The notes under the pieces: model-generated | Told to the model about the DNA's origin: nothing | What the model saw: only the letters and a program-made list of their open reading frames with translations | Database searches by the model: none | Shown: positions 41,210 to 48,603 of the stretch, piece by piece | Layout of the letters: each line of letters opens with the position of its first letter | Numbering within the stretch: position 1 is the first letter of the stretch | Position numbers and translations under genes: made by a program | Assembly (NCBI GenBank): GCA_943367715.1 | Contig: CALRJY020000006.1 | Coordinates: 124,001-188,000, forward strand | DNA: 64,000 nucleotides | Direction: 5' to 3' | Origin: JAEYXS01 sp943367715 | GTDB lineage: Bacteria; Verrucomicrobiota; Verrucomicrobiia; Limisphaerales; JAEYXS01

Positions 41210-41662
41210 ATGGCATGGATATTTTTCGGAATCGTGATGGCATTGCTCGCCCTGCGATTGATGGTGGTGGCGGTATCACCCAAGGCGATCAGAATCCGGC
41301 CCACCACCGGGAAGCTGGCGGAGTGTCCCAGTTCTCCTACCTGCGTGAGCAGCCAGACGGAACGCATCGAAAAGAAGGTCGAACCGCTCAAATACTCCGG
41401 GCCGTCAGAGGAAGCTAAGCTTCGCCTGCGCCTCGCCATCGAAGCCATGCCTGGCACCAAAGTCCTGCAAGAGGACCGGATCTATCTTCACGCCGAGTTT
41501 GAGAGCCTCATATTTGGCTTCATTGGCGATGTGGAATTCCTTCTGGATGATAACCGCAAACTGATCCACGTGCGGTCTGCCTCCCGTCTCGGCTACAATG
41601 ATCTCGGCACCAATCGGCGCCGCGTGGAAGCAATTCGCCGCCTCTTCGAGAACATCAAATGA
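41210..41662 (+). CDS. DUF1499 membrane-anchored protein
   Basis: The 150-residue protein has an N-terminal membrane anchor (AWIFFGIVMALLALRLMVVAV) and the DUF1499 domain: KLAECPSSPTCVSSQ, KLRLRLAIEAMPGTKVL, YLHAEFESLIFGFIGDVEFLL and HVRSASRLGYNDLGTNRRRVEAIR. Function of the family is unknown. ATG 41210 opens the membrane segment. It ends just before the first parS palindrome. Confidence 0.85.
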   Translation: MAWIFFGIVMALLALRLMVVAVSPKAIRIRPTTGKLAECPSSPTCVSSQTERIEKKVEPLKYSGPSEEAKLRLRLAIEAMPGTKVLQEDRIYLHAEFESLIFGFIGDVEFLLDDNRKLIHVRSASRLGYNDLGTNRRRVEAIRRLFENIK

Positions 41663-41663
41663 T

Positions 41664-41679
41664 TGTTCCACGTGGAACA
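41664..41679. promoter_or_regulatory. parS-like site 1
   Basis: TGTTCCACGTGGAACA, a perfect 16-bp palindrome identical to the parS form bound by chromosomal ParB in Pseudomonas. It lies right after the DUF1499 gene. Confidence 0.88.
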
Positions 41680-41693
41680 AACCTCCGCGTCCA

Positions 41694-41978
41694 TCAACCA
41701 TTCTGACGTAGTCGGTGGAGTTTCCCATAGAGAAACCGCGCACATACGAGGTATCCGACTGTCCCCAATACCGCCGCATAGTGGCTGGCGGCAGCCGAAA
41801 CCAAGATCACGATACCTGCCAGCGCCAGCCATATCTGCCCAAACCAGACGGTGGCCAGACAGGACTTGCGGTGAAGTTCGTCTTGGGCAGGAATCCAGCT
41901 CAGCATTAAAGGCAGGACCAAGCTTAGCAACAAGCCGCCGCACAGATAGCCAGTATCCCAGAGAGTAAGTTCACGCAT
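41694..41978 (-). CDS. small multi-spanning membrane protein
   Basis: The 94-residue product (MRELTLWDTGYLCGGLLLSL...) has hydrophobic segments at residues ~11-30, ~45-65 and ~66-85. No family is recognised. ATG 41978 is taken as start; the frame is open to 42005. It lies among the parS sites, so promoter and regulation may be affected by ParB spreading. Confidence 0.55.
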   Translation of the reverse strand: MRELTLWDTGYLCGGLLLSLVLPLMLSWIPAQDELHRKSCLATVWFGQIWLALAGIVILVSAAASHYAAVLGTVGYLVCARFLYGKLHRLRQNG

Positions 41979-42293
41979 ACGAATCCTTCGGTATCGGTTA
42001 ATCAATTAGACCGGGTAGGACTGGTTAGCTCACGGGAAAGTCAGGGAAATCTCTCAATGGCGTGCGAAGACATGGTAGACACATCCAGAGCAGGGCGAAG
42101 GCTGAGAAGGACAGCGCTGTCCTCAGCGCGCCGCGTCGAAGCCGAGAATGAACGAGGGAATTAAAGTCGAGTGACGCTAAGCGCGTGAGGTCTGGCTATT
42201 TGGGTGTGCCCGACATTATCGGACCTCGGCTCGCTGAGGACAGACGAGCCCTACCATCTATTGGCTGCCAAGCCCCGACCCATGTATCAGTGT

Positions 42294-42309
42294 TGTTCCA
42301 CGTGGAACA
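42294..42309. promoter_or_regulatory. parS-like site 2
   Basis: Exact TGTTCCACGTGGAACA in the intergenic region downstream of mnmG. Confidence 0.9.
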
Positions 42310-42389
42310 ATCGAAATGTGCGGGGACATGGTGGACACTCTTAGTAAGGGTGGTTTGTTCTACCTCCTAAACTCGGCGACTACCGGGAC

Positions 42390-42405
42390 TGTTCCACGTG
42401 GAACA
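42390..42405. promoter_or_regulatory. parS-like site 3
   Basis: Exact TGTTCCACGTGGAACA, 96 bp from site 2. Confidence 0.9.
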
Positions 42406-42525
42406 TTTTGAACGGTGCTAACTATAGTATGAGGCGGTCTCTCTTCTCAGAGTGTTACCCATGTCCTGACCCACGACCTTGCCTCCCCGTTCATCGCCTT
42501 TTAGCGGGCAACCACCCCAGCCCAT

Positions 42526-42541
42526 TGTTCCACGTGGAACA
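42526..42541. promoter_or_regulatory. parS-like site 4
   Basis: Exact TGTTCCACGTGGAACA, 34 bp past the stop codon of mnmG. Confidence 0.9.
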
Positions 42542-42574
42542 TTCGCTCACTCCGATTCGGAGTAAACCGCCCCC

Positions 42575-44617
42575 TTACAAGTCCCCGCAGCAGGAGTTAT
42601 GGCCGCTCGGGCCTTCAAAGTGCTCGGCCGCTCCGCAGGTATCCGCGTCATCCCCGCAAGCAGCGGTCGGGACTTTCACGGGCGCAGTCGGCGGGAGCGG
42701 AACTGGATTCCCCATCTCGCCGCCTTGGTTGCCCCGCTTCATGGCGACCATGATGAGGGTGACGTCCGCCGGGGAGATGCCCGAGATGCGGAGGGCTTGG
42801 CCGAGGGTGGCCGGCTGGATCTTCGTCAGCTTCTGTCGCGCTTCGGTGCGGAGGCTCGGAATCTTCGCGTAGTCCAGCCACGGCGGAATCTGCTTATCCT
42901 CCATGGTGCGGAAGCGCGCTACATCTTCCTCCTGACGCTCGATGTAGCCGGAGTACTTGTGAAGGATATCGATCTGCTCGATGATCTCCCCGCTCAAGGT
43001 CCCGTTCTGCTTCTCGCCCGGCAAATCCTTATAAGTCACCTCCGGCCGCAAGAGCATCTGGGATAGCGTGAGCGTGCCGACGCGCACGGACTTCAACCGC
43101 GCCATCTCCTCGTCGATGATCTGCTGCTTCGCCACAAACTTATCGTAGTTCCGCTTGGGCAGGAGGCCGATGTCGTAGCCGAGCTGGGACAGGCGCGCAT
43201 CGCAGTTATCCTGGCGCAGAAGCAGGCGATACTCCGCGCGCGAGGTGAACATCCGATACGGCTCCGTGGTGCCCTTCGTGACGAGGTCATCAATCAACAC
43301 GCCGATGTAAGCCTGATCACGGCGGAGCACGATGGCTTCCTTATTCTGGACGCGCCGAGCGGCATTGATACCCGCCATAAGTCCTTGCGCCCCAGCCTCT
43401 TCGTAACCGGATGTGCCATTGATTTGCCCCGCGAGGAACAGGTTCCGGCACACCTTAGTTTCCAGTGAGGGATGCAGTTGCGTGGGGAAGGAAAAGTCGT
43501 ATTCCACGGCGTAGGCGGGGCGGAGAATCTCGGCGTTCTCACAGCCGATGATGGACTTCACCATCTCCACTTGCACCTCGAAAGGCAGGCAGGTGGAGAA
43601 GCCGTTCACGTAGATCTCGTCCGTGCTGATGCCCTCCGGCTCGAGGAAAATCTGGTGCCGTTCCTTCTCCGCGAACCGCACAATCTTATCCTCGATGGAC
43701 GGGCAATAGCGCGGGCCGACGCCTTCGATCACGCCGGAATACATCGGGGACTTGTGCAGGTTCGCGCGGATCAGCTCGGCGGTTTTATCCGTGGTGTAGG
43801 TGATGAAACAGTTCATCTGACCGTTGATGCGGTCGAGGATGGAGCCGGGCGGATACTTGCCGTTCGAGTGGCCGACGTCGCGCGGGTTGATGCCGGAATG
43901 TTCCACGTGGAACAAATCATCCTTCCAATAGGTAAAGTACGGCACCGGCTCATCGCCGTCCTGCTTCTCGGTCTTGTTGAAATCAATCGTGCGACTGAGC
44001 AGACGCGGAGGCGTGCCGGTCTTCAGGCGACCGAGTTCCACGCCGAGTTCCTTGAGCGAACCGGACAGGCCCATGGCAGCGGCTTCCCCGGCGCGACCGC
44101 CCTGTTGCTGGGTGCTGCCGATGTGCATGAGCCCGCGCAGGAACGTGCCCGTAGTGATGATCACCGTCTTGCCGAGATACTGCACCCCGAGGGTCGTCTC
44201 CACGCCATAGACCTCGCCATCGCGGAAAAGCAGCTTCGCGGCTTGGCCCTGTTTGATGTCCAGATTCTCCTGCCGTTCGCAGACCCACTTCATGCGGAAC
44301 TGGTAGGCCTTCTTATCGCACTGCGCCCGGGGTGCCCAGACGGACGGCCCCTTCTTGGTATTGAGCATGCGGAACTGCAGGCCCGTCATGTCCGTGCACT
44401 TGCCCATCTCGCCGCCGAGGGCATCGATCTCGCGCGTGAGATGCCCCTTGGCCAGGCCACCGATGGCCGGGTTGCAAGACATCTGGCCGATGGTATCGGC
44501 ATTGATCGTGAGCATGAGGGTGCTGGCCCCCATGCGCGCCGCCGCCAAAGCGGCCTCGACACCAGCGTGCCCGGAGCCCACCACAATCACCTCAAACTGA
44601 CGCGGATAAACGAACAT
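42575..44617 (-). CDS. mnmG: tRNA uridine-5-carboxymethylaminomethyl modification enzyme
   Basis: The 680-residue protein is MnmG/GidA: FAD-binding GSGHAGVEAALAAARMG, CNPAIGGLAKGHLTREIDALGG, RGLMHIG, LKTGTPPRLL, GQINGTSGYEEAGAQGLMAGINAA and PYRMFTSRAEYRLLLRQDN. With MnmE it modifies the wobble uridine of several tRNAs. Near residue 238 the codons form the fifth parS palindrome (LFHVEHSG). The C-terminus has about 40 extra residues rich in Cys, Gly and Ala (AACGDDADTCGAAEHF, NSCCGDL), which is unusual. mnmG is typically near oriC beside rsmG and parAB, but these are absent here. Confidence 0.95.
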   Translation of the reverse strand: MFVYPRQFEVIVVGSGHAGVEAALAAARMGASTLMLTINADTIGQMSCNPAIGGLAKGHLTREIDALGGEMGKCTDMTGLQFRMLNTKKGPSVWAPRAQCDKKAYQFRMKWVCERQENLDIKQGQAAKLLFRDGEVYGVETTLGVQYLGKTVIITTGTFLRGLMHIGSTQQQGGRAGEAAAMGLSGSLKELGVELGRLKTGTPPRLLSRTIDFNKTEKQDGDEPVPYFTYWKDDLFHVEHSGINPRDVGHSNGKYPPGSILDRINGQMNCFITYTTDKTAELIRANLHKSPMYSGVIEGVGPRYCPSIEDKIVRFAEKERHQIFLEPEGISTDEIYVNGFSTCLPFEVQVEMVKSIIGCENAEILRPAYAVEYDFSFPTQLHPSLETKVCRNLFLAGQINGTSGYEEAGAQGLMAGINAARRVQNKEAIVLRRDQAYIGVLIDDLVTKGTTEPYRMFTSRAEYRLLLRQDNCDARLSQLGYDIGLLPKRNYDKFVAKQQIIDEEMARLKSVRVGTLTLSQMLLRPEVTYKDLPGEKQNGTLSGEIIEQIDILHKYSGYIERQEEDVARFRTMEDKQIPPWLDYAKIPSLRTEARQKLTKIQPATLGQALRISGISPADVTLIMVAMKRGNQGGEMGNPVPLPPTAPVKVPTAACGDDADTCGAAEHFEGPSGHNSCCGDL
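43899..43914. promoter_or_regulatory. parS-like site 5, inside mnmG
   Basis: Exact TGTTCCACGTGGAACA within the coding sequence, encoding FHVEH on the minus strand. Confidence 0.88.
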
Positions 44618-44681
44618 GTTTTTCTGCTGTGTAACGCGTGATGCGTAGTACTTAACTAGTTATCTATAAAGCCGTTATAAC

Positions 44682-44909
44682 TTAATGAGCGTTTTTCATA
44701 CGCCCCACCAATCCACCCATTAAACCGCCTAAAATCATTAACCCACCGACCACTTGCATAACCCGAGCGAGCGTCGTCGATGCTTTATACTCCTGCCCCA
44801 GAAATGTAACGCCGAACGTGCTGTCTCCGACGTACTCATTCACCATCGGCGCGAGGCCAATGATACCCAGACCGATCGCAATTAGTAGAACGACGACGAT
44901 GATTTTCAT
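44682..44909 (-). CDS. DUF3185-like small membrane protein, paralogue 1
   Basis: The 75-residue protein begins MKIIVVVLLIAIGLGIIGLA and has a second membrane segment (VMQVVGGLMILGGLMGGLVG). It fits DUF3185-type small membrane proteins of unknown function. It overlaps nothing and is 5 bp downstream of its paralogue, from which it was probably duplicated, including the bases around the start codon (GACGACGATGATTTTCAT on the plus strand). Confidence 0.65.
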   Translation of the reverse strand: MKIIVVVLLIAIGLGIIGLAPMVNEYVGDSTFGVTFLGQEYKASTTLARVMQVVGGLMILGGLMGGLVGRMKNAH

Positions 44910-44914
44910 AGTCA

Positions 44915-45151
44915 CTACGAGCGCCACAACCAACCGATGGCCGCCGCCGCCAAAAGCAACAAGGCACCTGCCACCCGCATAAACCGGACAATCGCACCGG
45001 TGCTCACTGCCTGTTCCTGCTGCGGCTTCTTAGACCATACCGCCTGAGGCGGCTTAAACCCGGCCCCACTGACGCGTTCTTTCACAAACGCGGCGAGGGC
45101 AATCAAGCCTGCGCCCATCATAACCAGTAGAACGACGACGATGATTTTCAT
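44915..45151 (-). CDS. DUF3185-like small membrane protein, paralogue 2
   Basis: The 78-residue protein begins MKIIVVVLLVMMGAGLIALA, followed by a polar loop (ERVSGAGFKPPQAVWSKKPQ) and a second membrane segment (FMRVAGALLLLAAAAIGWLW). The first ten residues match the next gene. Start ATG 45151. The two are transcribed toward mnmG, so the mnmG promoter may lie upstream of them. Confidence 0.65.
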   Translation of the reverse strand: MKIIVVVLLVMMGAGLIALAAFVKERVSGAGFKPPQAVWSKKPQQEQAVSTGAIVRFMRVAGALLLLAAAAIGWLWRS

Positions 45152-45157
45152 AATCAC

Positions 45158-45386
45158 CCGCAGCCAATCAACCTCACCAGCAAACCATACCCTACAACGC
45201 CAAGCAAGTGGCGGGAAATGAGTCTGGTCGTCAGGCTACCGCTAGTGACGGACCTCCACGGCTCCAGTTACTCCCTCAGGCGAAGCTGTTCTCTACTTGC
45301 TGTCGTACGTGCCGTAATAGCATACCTCAGAAGTTTTAAAATTAATGCGAACATATTTTAATCTATTGTCCTGTATTTAAAAAATT
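45158..45386. other. intergenic region with an abrupt AT-rich right half
   Basis: No gene is seen. The left half is GC-balanced; from about 45325 the sequence turns strongly AT-rich and leads to the Fic promoter candidate, marking the edge of a probably acquired segment. Confidence 0.5.
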
Positions 45387-45414
45387 TTGACTATTTTTAA
45401 ATAGAAACTATCTT
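45387..45414 (+). promoter_or_regulatory. sigma-70-like promoter for the Fic gene
   Basis: TTGACT (45387-45392) and TATCTT (45409-45414) are 16 bp apart in AT-rich DNA, 52 bp before the ATG. No operator is obvious. Confidence 0.5.
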
Positions 45415-45466
45415 ACGATAAATAAACGCATGGGAAATAGGCTAACCAGTTGAATTTAGGTCATTT

Positions 45467-46630
45467 ATGGATACTTCAAAATTTGAGGGCCAAATACCCG
45501 GCGAGCTTATCCCCATCAAAACTCAGCAGGGTCGTGACCATGCATTTGCTCCTGATCCACTGCCTCCGAAATGGGAGTTTCCAAATCACCTTTGGCCCAA
45601 ATTATCGGAAGCCAAGTCTGCGATTTCAAAACTTGATGGCATTGGAAGCACGCTCCCTGATCCAAGCTTATTGATTACGCCGCTCCAGAAACGTGAGGCA
45701 CTTGCTTCATCTAGGCTTGAAGGCACATATGCAACTGCCGAAGAGCTTTTATTGTTCGAGATTGACCCGCAAGAGTCCAAATCTCAGCACGACCAAGCAA
45801 ATGCGTGGACGGAAGTTCATAACTACGCTAGCGCATTGAAGCAAGGGACGCACATGTTAACCGAACTCCCGTTTTGTTCACGGCTTTTTAAGAGCCTGCA
45901 TAGAACTCTTATGCAAGGAGTTAAAGGGCCACAAGCGGGCTATCCCGGAGAATGGCGAAAGCACCAAGTTGCAATTGGTTCTAACTACCGCTTTGTGCCG
46001 CCCCCGCCCGCACAAATGGAGCAGTGCCTAATTGATTTAGAAAAGTATGTCAATGTGGAGAAATCTGCCTACGACCCACTGGTTAACGCCTATCTGGTGC
46101 ACTACCAATTTGAGACGATCCACCCATTCAATGATGGCAACGGACGCATTGGACGAGTAATACTGTCGTTGATGGTGGGAAAGTGGTGCAACCTTACATT
46201 CCCATGGTTGTACATGAGCGCGTTCTTTGAAAAATACAAAGAGGAGTACATATCAAACTTATTCAAGGTAAGCTCCAAAGGAGACTGGGAAACGTGGATT
46301 GATTTTTGCCTCACAGGGACCATTCGGCAAGCAAATGACGCCATTGTTCGTTGCGCTGCGTTAAACAAACTCAAAAAGGAGATGCTTGAAAAGGCGAGCT
46401 TGGCCAGCCCGAGAATGTCCAAGATTATCGACAGTCTTTTCAGCGTGCCGATGGTTAGGGTTGGGCGATTGAGTAAAGATATGGGAATCACATACCCTAC
46501 CGCGAAATCAGATATAGAAAAGCTGATCGCGCTAGGTATTCTCCAGCCAGTTCCAAACGCAAAGCAAAAGACGTACTTTTCACCGCAGATATTTGCAATT
46601 GCCTACAACGAAGATACGGCGGGTATTTGA
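45467..46630 (+). CDS. Fic-domain AMP-transferase
   Basis: The 387-residue protein has the full Fic motif HPFNDGNGRIGR (residues 219-230) with the catalytic His219, and the inhibitory motif SSRLEG (residues 81-86, S/TxxxEG), so it is a class II Fic enzyme with its own inhibitory helix. Such enzymes transfer AMP from ATP to a protein hydroxyl. The C-terminal ~80 residues look like a winged helix (MVRVGRLSKDMGITYPTAKSDIEKLIALGIL). It lies in AT-rich DNA unlike its neighbours and has its own promoter, so horizontal acquisition is likely. No separate antitoxin gene follows. Confidence 0.88.
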   Translation: MDTSKFEGQIPGELIPIKTQQGRDHAFAPDPLPPKWEFPNHLWPKLSEAKSAISKLDGIGSTLPDPSLLITPLQKREALASSRLEGTYATAEELLLFEIDPQESKSQHDQANAWTEVHNYASALKQGTHMLTELPFCSRLFKSLHRTLMQGVKGPQAGYPGEWRKHQVAIGSNYRFVPPPPAQMEQCLIDLEKYVNVEKSAYDPLVNAYLVHYQFETIHPFNDGNGRIGRVILSLMVGKWCNLTFPWLYMSAFFEKYKEEYISNLFKVSSKGDWETWIDFCLTGTIRQANDAIVRCAALNKLKKEMLEKASLASPRMSKIIDSLFSVPMVRVGRLSKDMGITYPTAKSDIEKLIALGILQPVPNAKQKTYFSPQIFAIAYNEDTAGI

Positions 46631-46711
46631 TTCAACCTGCGACATCTCCTACGCATCTAGAGAAACCGGGAGTGCGGGGGGACAATTGGTTGGAAGCCTA
46701 TTTCTGAAAAG

Positions 46712-47157
46712 ATGTCATCGACCAACATCATCCTTACGGCAGTCACCACTGCCGACTTCGACTCCCTCGTCGCTCTTCGCATTGCGGCGATGCGGGAGAG
46801 TTTGGAGGCGTGGGGCGGTTTGATCCGGAGCGGGCGCGGGAACGGTTGCAGAATTCTTTTTATCCGGAGCACACGCAGTTCATCGTGCTGGAGGGCGAGT
46901 GCATCGGGTTCTACACGTTTCGTCCGTTAGCGGATGGGTTTCATCTGGATCATCTGTATATCCATCCCAGCAGCCAATCGCGCGGCGTGGGTTCATTCGT
47001 GATGCAGCACCTCATCGCGCAGGCGGAGGAAAAACAAATGCCCATCCATCTCGGCGCGTTGCGTGAGAGCGCCTCAAACCGGTTCTACCAGCGGCATGGA
47101 TTTGTGAAAGTGCGTGAGGATGCGTGGGATATTTATTATGTGCGGAAATGTTCCTGA
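46712..47157 (+). pseudogene. GNAT acetyltransferase, frameshifted
   Basis: Two adjacent frames together give one GNAT protein. The first (from ATG 46712) supplies MSSTNIILTAVTTADFDSLVALRIAAMRESLEAWG-type N-terminal sequence, and the other (from 46810) supplies RFDPERARERL, FIVLEGECIGFYTFRPL, LDHLYIHPSSQSRGVGSFVM (acetyl-CoA loop) and NRFYQRHGFVKV. They join if one G is added to the GGGG run at 46812-46815. So this is a recent pseudogene or a sequencing error in a short homopolymer. The cofactor loop (QSRGVG) is intact. Confidence 0.75.
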
Positions 47158-47187
47158 GCGGGTGGAGAGAGCAATCGGACTGTCACT

Positions 47188-47637
47188 ATGTTCAAAAAAA
47201 TGAAACGCTTTTTTCAGGGTGAACCATCGCCGATTGCGGCGGAGATTAACGATCCGATTTTAGGCAAGCTCACGTGGTCGGAGGATGATGAGGCGTGGCT
47301 ATCAGATCCGCAGCATGAAAACCTAGGTTTTGTTTTCCACATCACGGGGACACCGGAACCGCATGCGGTGTTGTTGTCGCATGCGGCCGATATCCTGCGT
47401 GATAGGAATCAGTTCATGGACAAGGTGATGGTGTGTGTGAAACAAGAAGCGGAACTGGTGGCGCATCTGCGGGAATATCGCGAGGAGATCGCTGAGCTTC
47501 GCGTGGAGACGGTGTGTTTATTTTGGGGCGACCGGCTGAATGATGGGATGATCTATTTTTCGGGCGGGCGTGATTACCGTTTGTGGCGGATGGATTATGC
47601 GAACCGCCAACCGCAGGGTGTGGGATTTGATTCGTGA
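47188..47637 (+). CDS. hypothetical protein, DUF2262-like
   Basis: The 149-residue protein has DPILGKLTWSEDDEAWLSD near the N-terminus and GGRDYRLWRMDYANRQPQGV at the end, a pattern reminiscent of DUF2262/DUF6985-type immunity-like proteins. The middle is helical (HAADILRDRNQFMDKVMVCV). The assignment is weak. It starts 30 bp after the GNAT gene. Confidence 0.45.
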   Translation: MFKKMKRFFQGEPSPIAAEINDPILGKLTWSEDDEAWLSDPQHENLGFVFHITGTPEPHAVLLSHAADILRDRNQFMDKVMVCVKQEAELVAHLREYREEIAELRVETVCLFWGDRLNDGMIYFSGGRDYRLWRMDYANRQPQGVGFDS

Positions 47638-47688
47638 GGGTTGGAATGACGCAACCCGCTTCGGGGTTGTGACACAAAAACTCCATGA

Positions 47689-47724
47689 CCCAACGTAGCC
47701 GCGCGGCAGCGCGGCTACGTTGGG
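47689..47724. repeat. perfect 16-bp stem palindrome
   Basis: CCCAACGTAGCCGCGC and its exact complement GCGCGGCTACGTTGGG flank a GGCA loop. Two further short inverted repeats lie beside it (AACCCGCTTCGGGGTT near 47653; GGAACGC...GCGTTC near 47734). It looks like a REP-type palindrome; no T-run follows. Confidence 0.75.
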
Positions 47725-47820
47725 CTTTGAGTCGGAACGCTGTTGGCGTTCGGAAAGCAGATTCCGGTATCCATCACCCATTCGGCAGCTTGCTTTTCAT
47801 GGCAGGCGGGCGGAGGGTAA

Positions 47821-48510
47821 ATGCAAAGAAGGGACTTGGTGAACACGGCGGTAAAAATATTTCTGTTCAGTCTCGTTGCGCTATTCGTGCTCTTCGCTGG
47901 CTATATCGCAACAGCTAAACTCTGGCGGAACCTTAATGGCCGTTACGCTTCGCCAGAGACAGGCTATTACTACGGCAGCGTCTTGGCCGATTTCAGCGAT
48001 GCTGAGACTGGTCAGTATTGGCTGCGCTTTGAGGGGAAATCCCAGTCGCAATGGTATTGGCAACGCCCGACCAACTTCGTTTACAAACACTTGGATTTGC
48101 AGATCTACTCCTTCAGTGATGAGCCGAACGACCGCGAAATTAAGGCAACGGTTGAGTTGCCATCGTTGCGCTTCCGGACGGCCAACACAAACGCCACCCT
48201 GTCATCCGAGTTGCTGGCCAAAGAATTGTTGCGACACCCGGGGACAGTCACTAATGGCCTTCAACAGATGGAAACAATCATGGGTTTCATCCGTGCAGCC
48301 GGAGAAGGAAAATTGCCCGGTCCGAACCATCACGGGCACTATTTCGAAAAACCGGTGAATACAAAAATAATGCATTTCCATTTGGGGCGGGGCTTCGGAT
48401 GGACGGTTTATGCGTGGTTAAAAATCTGGGGTATTCTCGTTGTGTTTGCGGCGTGGCGCGTGTTCAAGAAACACGTGCCGACGAAAGAACCGGCGTTGGC
48501 GACGAATTGA
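47821..48510 (+). CDS. two-membrane-segment hypothetical protein
   Basis: The 229-residue protein has an N-terminal membrane segment (VKIFLFSLVALFVLFAGYIA), a large outside domain rich in aromatic residues (YYYGSVLADFSDAETGQYWLRF, SQWYWQRPTNFVYK) and a C-terminal segment (AWLKIWGILVVFAAWRVF). I do not recognise a family. It is preceded by a hairpin-rich spacer and followed by the PQQ protein gene. Confidence 0.6.
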   Translation: MQRRDLVNTAVKIFLFSLVALFVLFAGYIATAKLWRNLNGRYASPETGYYYGSVLADFSDAETGQYWLRFEGKSQSQWYWQRPTNFVYKHLDLQIYSFSDEPNDREIKATVELPSLRFRTANTNATLSSELLAKELLRHPGTVTNGLQQMETIMGFIRAAGEGKLPGPNHHGHYFEKPVNTKIMHFHLGRGFGWTVYAWLKIWGILVVFAAWRVFKKHVPTKEPALATN

Positions 48511-48603
48511 TGGCCATCATAAATCTGGAACCCCCTCGGAGATGTGTTTCGTTACCTCGACGTCGCTTGCGAAAAATAAATTCCTTCGTATAGTCGCCGC
48601 GCC

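Larger units (their letters stand above)
42006..42574. other. parS-bearing intergenic region next to mnmG
   Basis: No gene is seen in these 569 bp. They hold three parS palindromes, the perfect palindrome AGGACAGCGCTGTCCT (42108-42123) and a CTCGCTGAGGACAGACGAGCCCTACCA-like repeat (42230-42256) related to units seen in the phage spacers. Confidence 0.75.

Noticed and set aside
41979..44617. parA/parB or rsmG genes beside mnmG
   Set aside because: None of the open frames in the neighbourhood matches these proteins; only the parS sites are present.
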